A stretch of 9,668 bases of DNA from positions 1 to 9,668 of the forward strand of contig JBJXFI010000368.1 in NCBI GenBank assembly GCA_046154695.1, written 5' to 3'. Every line of letters starts with the position of its first letter. The first letter of the stretch is position 1. The DNA comes from DALYLB01 sp046154695. GTDB lineage: Bacteria; Acidobacteriota; Blastocatellia; RBC074. Both the position numbers and the translations under genes were made by a program. Of this stretch, positions 1-4,733 are shown piece by piece. A model generated the notes under the pieces. That model saw only the letters and a program-made list of their open reading frames with translations, did no database searches and was not told where the DNA came from.

Positions 1-1234
1 ACCCCTTGCGAAGCGTCGATTTCAGCGAGGAGACGAGATGCATCACGTGCGAAAACCGCTCGACGAACATCAGATCGGCGACCTTCACCGAACCGTATTC
101 CGAGACCCGCCCCAGATCGTTTCGCCCGAGATCCACGAGCATCACGTGCTCGGCGCGCTCCTTCTCATCCGCCAGCAATCGGTCCGCAAGATCCTGATCC
201 TCGGCTTCGGTCGCGCCCCTGGGATTGGTTCCCGCAATCGGGCGATACTCCAGTTGCCGCCCGCCGCAGCGGACGAGCATCTCGGGCGAGGCTCCGAGCA
301 CGACCTCGTCCTCGCCGAGCTTGAGCCCAGGCTTGAGCCCAGGCTTGAGCCCAGGCTTGCGCCCAAGCTTGAGAAAGAACATATACGGCGACGGATTGAC
401 CACACGCAGCGCGCGATAGATCTGAAAGGGCGGCGTGCGGATCTCGGTCTCGAAGCGCTGCGCGAAAACGACCTGGAACGCGTCGCCGGCCCGAATGTAC
501 TCCTTGATCCGCTCGACGGCCGAGACATAGTACTCCTTCGACATGTTCGATCGTATCTGCAGCGGTTCGGCCCGGCGCGACGGCGGCGGCAATTCCACCG
601 GGGCGGCGAGGCTCGCCTCGAGCCGCGCGATCTCCCCGCAGGCGGCGATATATTTCTCCCGAAGCGCCGGCCCATCCGTCCGGCCGTCGGTGAAGACATT
701 CGCGATGATGTGAATCTGGTGTTTCACGTGATCGAACGCCAGCAGGCTGGAGAAGAACATCACCACCGCCGTGTCGGTGTCGAGGTCGTCCTTCGCCGCG
801 CTCGCCGCCTTGTCGGGAAGCCGCTCGAACCAGCTCACCGCGTCATACCCGAAATACCCCACCGCGCCGGCCGAGAAGGGAGGCAATCCCGGCGCCCTGA
901 CCGCGGTGTGCGGCACGATCAAATCCCGCAGCACCTCCAGCATCGGTTTCCGCAGCCGCTCCCGCTCGCCGTTTCCCCGCTCGATCGTCACCTCTCCGCC
1001 CCGGGCGCGAACGATCGTGTGCGGAGCGCAACCCAGAAACGAATAGCGCGCGATCTTCTCCCCGCCCTCGACCGACTCCAGGAGAAAGGCATTGGGCGAT
1101 TGATGCTCGATCCGCAGATAGGCCGAGACGGGCGTCAACAGGTCGGCCATCACCGTCTTGACCAGCGGAACAACCGTTCCCTGCGCCGCAAGCGACAGAA
1201 ATTCTTCGTATGTGGAAGGCGAAATTGAGGGCAT
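1..1234 (-). CDS. trpE: Anthranilate synthase component I (TrpE), 3' end beyond the window
   Basis: This enzyme makes anthranilate from chorismate, using ammonia supplied by the glutaminase partner TrpG; it is the first committed step of tryptophan synthesis. The frame is open from ATG 1234 to the left edge: 411 codons of a family usually near 490-520, so about 100 C-terminal residues are missing. Visible motifs are LLES at residues 51-54 followed by RYSF (63-66), the element that binds feedback-inhibiting tryptophan; NPSPYMFFL; GASPEML; PIAGT at 332-336; and LVDLGRNDLGR and SHVMHLVSSL near the edge. Alanine in PIAGT, where PabB has lysine (PIKGT), favours TrpE over aminodeoxychorismate synthase. 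The gene starts 20 bp after the VOC gene's stop codon and has no recognisable SD, so translation may be coupled. It is odd in one respect: an in-frame Lys-Pro-Gly-Leu repeat occupies residues 292-305. The frame stays open through it and the motifs on both sides are intact, so the gene looks functional. Confidence 0.95.
   Translation of the reverse strand, partial: MPSISPSTYEEFLSLAAQGTVVPLVKTVMADLLTPVSAYLRIEHQSPNAFLLESVEGGEKIARYSFLGCAPHTIVRARGGEVTIERGNGERERLRKPMLEVLRDLIVPHTAVRAPGLPPFSAGAVGYFGYDAVSWFERLPDKAASAAKDDLDTDTAVVMFFSSLLAFDHVKHQIHIIANVFTDGRTDGPALREKYIAACGEIARLEASLAAPVELPPPSRRAEPLQIRSNMSKEYYVSAVERIKEYIRAGDAFQVVFAQRFETEIRTPPFQIYRALRVVNPSPYMFFLKLGRKPGLKPGLKPGLKLGEDEVVLGASPEMLVRCGGRQLEYRPIAGTNPRGATEAEDQDLADRLLADEKERAEHVMLVDLGRNDLGRVSEYGSVKVADLMFVERFSHVMHLVSSLKSTLRKG
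319..373. repeat. 12-bp tandem repeat inside trpE (Lys-Pro-Gly-Leu units)
   Basis: The plus-strand unit gcttgagcccag occurs perfectly at 319-330, 331-342 and 343-354. A 10/12 copy follows at 355-366 and a 7-base partial copy (gcttgag) at 367-373. On the coding strand each unit reads Leu-Lys-Pro-Gly, giving roughly KLGRKPGL(KPGL)2KLG at TrpE residues 289-307. Because 12 is a multiple of three, the frame is preserved. The array sits in the turn between FFLKLG and EDEVVLGASPE, where the family normally has only a short beta-hairpin turn. Confidence 0.95.
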
Positions 1235-1254
1235 GGTTCGAGTAAAAATGACAA

Positions 1255-1662
1255 TTACGCTTTCAACTGTTCACAGGAAAATTCCAGCAGATTGCCGTCC
1301 GGATCGCGAATGGTGCAGAAGTATCCGACGACCTGCCCCGCATATTGCGGTTCGTCCTCCAGAATTCCCAAACCGCGCGCGCGATCGGCGATCCCGTCCA
1401 CATCGTCGCGGGAACTGACGTGAAAACCGAAATGGTTCATGGCGCCGCGCGGCCATCCCATCGGCCCGCGCTCGTCGCTCTCCACGAGGACGAGAATCAG
1501 GCCCGCATCGTCGCCGGCCAGCCGCACCCAGACCACCCGGTGCTCGGATCCCGGATCGCGGCGGTCGTGAACCACGCGCATTCCGGCCCAGTCGCAATAG
1601 AACCGCACGGCGCCGTCGATGTCGGCGGTGAGCAGGGCGATGTGATCCAGGCGTTCGATCAT
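1255..1662 (-). CDS. VOC-superfamily (glyoxalase/dioxygenase fold) protein
   Basis: This is a small 135-residue protein with two beta-alpha-beta-beta-beta modules, typical of the vicinal oxygen chelate superfamily (glyoxalase I, fosfomycin-resistance proteins, type I extradiol dioxygenases). Module 1 starts at LDHIALLTADIDGAVRFY (residues 5-22), and module 2 at NHFGFHV (76-82), ending with DPDGNLLEFSC (120-130). The four canonical metal-ligand positions appear to be His7, Glu61 (end of ILVLVE), His77 and Glu127, so a divalent-metal enzyme is likely. Length matches single-domain glyoxalase-like members. The substrate cannot be read from sequence; lactoylglutathione lyase is one possibility among many. 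The gene lies 82 bp after the hisIE stop and 20 bp before trpE. Its leader is made almost entirely of short repeats. ATG 1662 has only a weak purine-rich stretch (gatgacgag) before it. Confidence 0.87.
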   Translation of the reverse strand: MIERLDHIALLTADIDGAVRFYCDWAGMRVVHDRRDPGSEHRVVWVRLAGDDAGLILVLVESDERGPMGWPRGAMNHFGFHVSSRDDVDGIADRARGLGILEDEPQYAGQVVGYFCTIRDPDGNLLEFSCEQLKA

Positions 1663-1681
1663 CTCGTCATCATCATACGTG

Positions 1682-1729
1682 ATGGAGGCGTGATGGAGGC
1701 GTGATGGAGGCGCGCCATGGAGGCGCGCC
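1682..1729 (-). repeat. Short tandem repeat in the VOC-gene leader
   Basis: The octamer ATGGAGGC (GCCTCCAT on the transcribed strand) occurs four times, at 1682-1689, 1693-1700, 1704-1711 and 1717-1724. Three perfect 11-bp units gtgatggaggc cover 1679-1711. On the minus strand the series reads as two 13-bp units (GGCGCGCCTCCAT) followed by two 11-bp units (CACGCCTCCAT). It fills most of the 82-bp gap between hisIE and the VOC gene and ends about 20 bases before the VOC start codon. A change in copy number would alter the leader, not the protein. Confidence 0.9.
1709..1729 (-). other. GC-rich hairpin in the VOC-gene leader
   Basis: Two identical, self-palindromic octamers GGCGCGCC (1709-1716 and 1722-1729) flank a 5-base loop, giving a possible 8-bp all-GC stem. 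No T-run follows on either strand, so it is not a standard intrinsic terminator. In the transcript it would lie between the hisIE stop and the VOC start, where it could pause polymerase or stabilise one mRNA segment. It may simply be a by-product of the repeats it overlaps. Confidence 0.5.
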
Positions 1730-1744
1730 GGCGCACTCCCGCCA

Positions 1745-2485
1745 TCACTTGCTCGGGGTGTATTTCGGATTCGCCGGTCTCCCGGCGCGGTGGCTCAATT
1801 CATTCTGAATATCCTGCAGACTGACTTCCCGCTCGACCATCAGGACCAGCAAGTGATAGAGCAGATCGCCGATCTCGCCGGAAAGCTGCTTGCCGGCGTC
1901 CTTGCCCTCGTTCTTGGCCGCAATGATCGTCTCGGCCGATTCCTCGCCGATCTTCTTGAGGATCTTATCGAGCCCGCTGTTGAAGAGATAGGTCGTATAC
2001 GACCCTTCCGGGCGCTGATCGCGGCGCTCCTGAATCAGTTTATAGAGATCCTGCAGGAGGATTCCCAGGTCCATCGCGGCGACGCCGACCACCGAAAGCT
2101 GCGGCGCGGGAGGCGTCTCGATCCGGGAGGGCCGCTTCGATTCTCCGGCCCGCGGCTCCGGCGCCGGAGAATCCTCCGCCGAGCGGAAAAAGCAGGTCCT
2201 CTCGCCGGTGTGGCATGCCGGCCCCGCGGGATCGACGCGAATGAGCAGCGCGTCGCCATCGCAGTCGAGCCGTATGTCCACGACCCGCTGCGTGTTTCCC
2301 GAGGTCGCCCCCTTATGCCACAGCTCCTGCCGCGAGCGGCTCCAAAACCAGGTCTCGCCGCTCTGCAGCGTCTTCGCCAGACTCTCGCTGCTCATTTGCG
2401 CGACCATCAACACGTCATTGGTTCGATCATCCTGCACGATGGCGGTGATCAGACCGTGTTCGTCGAATTTCAGATTGTGAATCAT
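1745..2485 (-). CDS. hisIE: Bifunctional phosphoribosyl-AMP cyclohydrolase / phosphoribosyl-ATP pyrophosphatase (HisIE)
   Basis: This 246-residue fusion catalyses histidine steps 2 and 3: pyrophosphate removal from phosphoribosyl-ATP (HisE), then ring opening of phosphoribosyl-AMP (HisI). The HisI domain (about 1-100) shows TWFWSRSRQELWHKGATSGNTQ, the Asp/Cys cluster DCDGD at 74-78 (Mg ligands plus zinc Cys75) and HTGERTCFF with Cys91 and Cys98 completing the zinc site. A Pro/Glu/Arg-rich linker spans about 101-137. The HisE domain (about 138-236) has the MazG-like acidic motifs IGEESAET (Glu181, 182, 185) and GEIGDLLYH (Glu204, Asp207). ATG 2485 begins MIHNLKFDEHGLI, where HisI homologues start; an upstream TTG at 2536 would add 17 unrelated residues just after the hydrolase stop. 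No clear SD precedes the ATG. The gene follows the hydrolase by 54 bp. Confidence 0.95.
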   Translation of the reverse strand: MIHNLKFDEHGLITAIVQDDRTNDVLMVAQMSSESLAKTLQSGETWFWSRSRQELWHKGATSGNTQRVVDIRLDCDGDALLIRVDPAGPACHTGERTCFFRSAEDSPAPEPRAGESKRPSRIETPPAPQLSVVGVAAMDLGILLQDLYKLIQERRDQRPEGSYTTYLFNSGLDKILKKIGEESAETIIAAKNEGKDAGKQLSGEIGDLLYHLLVLMVEREVSLQDIQNELSHRAGRPANPKYTPSK

Positions 2486-2500
2486 AAGAGATCGCGGAAC

Positions 2501-2530
2501 CGGGGCCTTCGTCCCGAACGCCCGGCCCCG
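2501..2530 (-). other. Inverted repeat between the hydrolase gene and hisIE
   Basis: CGGGGCC (2501-2507) and GGCCCCG (2524-2530) are perfect 7-base complements around a 16-base loop, inside the 54-bp spacer. A GC stem of this kind can mark an internal attenuation or RNA-processing point. There is no U-tract, and chance is plausible in such GC-rich DNA. Confidence 0.35.
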
Positions 2531-2539
2531 CGGCAAGTA

Positions 2540-3577
2540 TTATTGCGCCTTCATCCGCATCCAGTCGACGAGGATCGTCAACATTCCCGTGTCGAGCGAA
2601 CGCGAAGGGTCCATGTTCGCCGCCACGCCGGCCGGCCCCCGGTTCGTCTTCAGCAGATGGTCCATATCGTCAAACACCCGCACCGTCGTGTCCGGATGAT
2701 TCACGCGCTTGAGGGACTCTTCCAGGTATTGGGCGTCCTTCACCGCAACCTGGACATCCTTTCTTCCCTGCAGAATCAGAACAGGCGACTTGATGTTGCT
2801 GGCCACCTGCAGCGGATCGTTGATCAAGAGGCTGACCACGATCTCGTACTCCCGGATCAGGCCGAGCAGGACGGAATCGTAGGGATCCTTCGCGTCGAGC
2901 TTCTCTTCCGGAAATTGGGACCGCCCGTTGGTCAACCCGCGCATGATCCGATCATATTTGACGAGATAAGCCGCGACCTCCTCCGGCTTCCTTCCGGCTT
3001 CGATCATCCGGTTCTGGGCCTGCTCGCGCAGCAGCTTCGCCTGGTTGCGTCCGGCGGCGGCGGCCAGCACGACGCCCGCGAGCCCCTGCTCGTCGTTGGC
3101 GCCGAGCGTCGAGGCGATCAGCCCCCCTTCGCTGTGCCCGAACAGAAAGACGCGCCCGCCATCGACCCTCCCTTGCTTCCGCAAAAATTCGAGCGCGCCC
3201 CGGGCGTCATCGATATAGTCGTCGAAGGAGGCCGCCTTCTTGCATTCGCTCGCCCCGACGCACCGTTTGTCGTAGCGGAGCGAGGCGTATCCCCGGGCCG
3301 CGAACGCCTCGGCCAGATCCCGGTAAATCATTTGCCGGGCCGACCCGAACACAAGGCCGTCGCGGGCCGCCTCGCGCGAACCGACAAGGATCAACACCGC
3401 CGGCGCCCGTTTGCCCGCCGGCAGGGCCGGCAGGACCATCGTCCCGGCCAGCGTCACCCCTTGCCCGTCGAATTTGACCTCCCGGGATTCGAAGGCAAGC
3501 GCCGCCTGCCCAAATCCCTCCCCCGCAATCCCGGCCCAAAGAATCAACACGGTGAGGGCTTTGATCGAATACTTCAT
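2540..3577 (-). CDS. Exported alpha/beta-hydrolase (serine esterase/peptidase-like)
   Basis: This 345-residue protein starts with a signal peptide: Lys2 and Lys6, hydrophobic residues about 7-18, and a plausible cleavage after AALA (residue 28). It should be secreted or periplasmic. The mature part is an alpha/beta-hydrolase core: VLILVGS (61-67, oxyanion-hole region), LRYDKRCVGASEC (100-112), nucleophile elbow GHSEG with Ser149, GRKD with Asp274, and DDMDHLL with His307, giving a Ser-Asp-His triad. The layout resembles bacterial hydrolases with an RYDKRGVGAS motif, often loosely annotated as dienelactone-hydrolase or S9-like. Here the usual Gly is Cys106, and with Cys112 it could form a disulfide. 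The substrate is unknown. ATG 3577 is chosen because an AGGAG lies 11 bases upstream and the signal peptide begins there; extending to 3712 would translate repeat DNA. The gene sits between hisF and hisIE without an evident histidine role, which suggests insertion into the cluster. Confidence 0.88.
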   Translation of the reverse strand: MKYSIKALTVLILWAGIAGEGFGQAALAFESREVKFDGQGVTLAGTMVLPALPAGKRAPAVLILVGSREAARDGLVFGSARQMIYRDLAEAFAARGYASLRYDKRCVGASECKKAASFDDYIDDARGALEFLRKQGRVDGGRVFLFGHSEGGLIASTLGANDEQGLAGVVLAAAAGRNQAKLLREQAQNRMIEAGRKPEEVAAYLVKYDRIMRGLTNGRSQFPEEKLDAKDPYDSVLLGLIREYEIVVSLLINDPLQVASNIKSPVLILQGRKDVQVAVKDAQYLEESLKRVNHPDTTVRVFDDMDHLLKTNRGPAGVAANMDPSRSLDTGMLTILVDWMRMKAQ

Positions 3578-3588
3578 AACAACAACTG

Positions 3589-3593
3589 CTCCT
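3589..3593 (-). promoter_or_regulatory. Shine-Dalgarno site that fixes the hydrolase start
   Basis: AGGAG on the minus strand, within ttccaggag, lies 11 bases upstream of ATG 3577. Spacing is somewhat long, but this is one of the few clear SDs in the window and it argues against the longer reading frame beginning at 3712. The same 9-mer recurs at 3830-3838. Confidence 0.6.
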
Positions 3594-3601
3594 GGAAAAG
3601 T

Positions 3602-3625
3602 GGCACAAGCTGTCCAGCTTGTGCC
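3602..3625. repeat. Palindrome copy 1 (REP-like) upstream of the hydrolase
   Basis: Arms GGCACAAGCTG (3602-3612) and CAGCTTGTGCC (3615-3625) are perfect 11-base complements around the central bases tc. It lies 24 bp upstream of the hydrolase start. It can form a strong RNA hairpin or DNA cruciform but has no adjacent U-run. From memory it resembles the short palindromes scattered between genes in some GC-rich bacteria; I cannot check this. Confidence 0.92.
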
Positions 3626-3637
3626 GCATCCATCAAA

Positions 3638-3685
3638 CACGACCGGCAGACACGACCGGCAGACACGACCGGCAGACACGACCGG
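3638..3685. repeat. 13-bp tandem repeat in the hisF-hydrolase gap
   Basis: The unit cacgaccggcaga is perfect at 3638-3650, 3651-3663 and 3664-3676. A partial fourth copy (first nine bases) covers 3677-3685. It lies between the two palindromes, is non-coding, and would be part of the mRNA if hisF and the hydrolase are cotranscribed. Confidence 0.95.
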
Positions 3686-3759
3686 AAAATGACCGGGCCT
3701 CGAACGAGACAACTTCCGGCGCCCGGCCGCGCCGCACTTTTCACGCTCGCCTCACACCG

Positions 3760-3783
3760 GGCACAAGCTGGACAGCTTGTGCC
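3760..3783. repeat. Palindrome copy 2 (REP-like) downstream of hisF
   Basis: Arms GGCACAAGCTG (3760-3770) and CAGCTTGTGCC (3773-3783) flank the central bases ga. It is the exact reverse complement of copy 1 at 3602-3625. It begins 68 bases past the hisF stop codon in the direction of transcription. As RNA it would be a stable stem that could protect the upstream serA-hisF message from 3' exonucleases; that role is inferred from other REP elements. Confidence 0.92.
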
Positions 3784-3793
3784 ACCATGCTTT

Positions 3794-3823
3794 TCATTGT
3801 TTCCGGGCATCGCCAATCGACAT
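3794..3823 (-). CDS. Possible 9-residue leader or remnant ORF with a strong ribosome-binding site
   Basis: ATG 3823 is preceded by AGGAG (minus strand, 3830-3834) at an ideal 6-base spacing and opens a 9-codon frame, MSIGDARKQ, ending in TGA at 3796-3794. The first palindrome met by the transcript begins 11 bases further on. It starts 28 bases after the hisF stop. It could be the broken start of a former gene, a leader peptide, or chance. Nothing beyond the SD and spacing supports expression. Confidence 0.25.
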   Translation of the reverse strand: MSIGDARKQ

Positions 3824-3851
3824 GAACGACTCCTGGAATAATGTTCGGATC

Positions 3852-4613
3852 TCACCGCATCAGAATGCCGCGGTCGCGGAGAGAATTTTTCGCCTGCCCG
3901 ATGGTAAATTCGCCGAAATGAAAGATCGACGCGGCGAGCACGGCGCTCGCCTTTCCAATCGTCAGCGCTTCGTGGAGGTGGTCCAGCGTTCCGGCGCCGC
4001 CGGAAGCGATCACGGGGATGTTGACGGCGTCGGCGACCGCGCGGGTCAATTCGAGGTCATATCCGTCCTTCCGCCCGTCGCAATCCATGCTGGTGAGCAG
4101 AATCTCGCCGGCGCCGAGCGAAGCTGCCTTGCGGGCCCACTCGACGGCATCGATGCCGGTGGGAGTGCGCCCGCCGTGCAGGTAGACCTCCCATTCGCCG
4201 CGGTCCGGCGCCCGCCGCTTCGCATCGATGGCGACCACGATGCACTGGGCGCCGAATCGCTCGGCGCCCTCCCGGATCAGGCCGGGATTGTTCACCGCGG
4301 CCGTATTGACGGAAATCTTGTCCGCGCCGGCCTTGAGAATCGCCCGAATGTCCTCGACGGCGCGAATGCCGCCGCCGACCGTGAACGGGATGAAAACGCG
4401 CTCGGCGACCCGCCGGACCATGTCCGCCACGATCTCCCGCCGGTCCGACGAAGCCGTGATGTCGAGAAAAACCAGCTCATCGGCCCCCTCGCGGTCATAT
4501 CTCGCCCCCTGCTCGACCGGATCGCCCGCATCGACCAGATTGACAAAACGGATGCCCTTGACCACGCGCCCGCGATCCACATCGAGACAAGGGATGATTC
4601 GCTTGGCTAACAT
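3852..4613 (-). CDS. hisF: Imidazole glycerol phosphate synthase subunit HisF
   Basis: This is the cyclase subunit of IGP synthase. With ammonia channelled from the HisH glutaminase it converts PRFAR to imidazole glycerol phosphate (histidine pathway) and AICAR (returned to purines). It is a 253-residue (beta/alpha)8 barrel, the usual length. Visible are the N-terminal LAKRIIPCLDVD with catalytic Asp11, phosphate-binding VGGGIR and the following KISVNTAAV, the second catalytic Asp in VVAIDAKR (about 130), the HGGRTPTG loop, TSMDCDG and the C-terminal phosphate site ASGGAGTLDH. ATG 4613 gives MLAKRIIP, the family start; a TTG at 4664 would add 17 non-conserved residues. No convincing SD is seen. 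HisH, its obligate partner, is not in this window and must be encoded elsewhere. serA lies 120 bp upstream, and the repeat-filled 274-bp gap to the hydrolase is downstream. Confidence 0.97.
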   Translation of the reverse strand: MLAKRIIPCLDVDRGRVVKGIRFVNLVDAGDPVEQGARYDREGADELVFLDITASSDRREIVADMVRRVAERVFIPFTVGGGIRAVEDIRAILKAGADKISVNTAAVNNPGLIREGAERFGAQCIVVAIDAKRRAPDRGEWEVYLHGGRTPTGIDAVEWARKAASLGAGEILLTSMDCDGRKDGYDLELTRAVADAVNIPVIASGGAGTLDHLHEALTIGKASAVLAASIFHFGEFTIGQAKNSLRDRGILMR

Positions 4614-4733
4614 TCGCGATGGAATCGTTGGTTGAGGCCGCGCCGGCGCAAAGAGGATTGCCAACCTCCCCCGCGCCGCGGCATTTGCCGGCGGCGGAGA
4701 GCGAGCGGTTGAACGGCTCCGGAGCGATGCGGC

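Larger units (their letters stand above)
3602..3783. repeat. 182-bp segment bounded by exact 24-bp inverted repeats (possible MITE-like or REP-doublet element)
   Basis: The two end palindromes are exact reverse complements of each other over 24 bases, so the segment has the geometry of terminal inverted repeats. The interior holds the 13-bp tandem repeats and GC-rich filler with no credible gene. No clear target-site duplication abuts the ends; a 9-base repeat, CTCCTGGAA, lies at 3589-3597 and 3830-3838, but at unequal distances (4 and 46 bases) from them. A REP doublet is at least as likely as a transposable element. Confidence 0.45.

Noticed and set aside
319..373. Phase-variable frameshift switch in trpE
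   Set aside because: The unit is 12 bp, so gain or loss of copies keeps the frame; it could change loop length but not switch the gene off.
38..1228. 396-codon plus-strand ORF opposite trpE
   Set aside because: The minus frame encodes an unmistakable TrpE. The plus frame is His/Arg-rich with no family motifs, a typical antisense shadow of GC-rich DNA.
2486..2536. TTG start for hisIE at 2536
   Set aside because: The 17 added residues are outside the HisI family start, there is no SD, and the stretch overlaps an intergenic inverted repeat.
3578..3712. N-terminal extension of the hydrolase to 3712
   Set aside because: The extra 45 residues translate the palindrome and 13-bp repeats, and they would hide the signal peptide that begins at ATG 3577.
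3602..3783. CRISPR array or intrinsic terminators
   Set aside because: The direct repeats are only 13 bp with no spacers, and neither palindrome is followed by a T-run on the transcribed strand.
1790..3841. 683-codon plus-strand ORF spanning hisIE and the hydrolase
   Set aside because: It crosses two genes with clear motifs on the other strand, runs through the non-coding repeats, and is Arg/His/Pro-rich.
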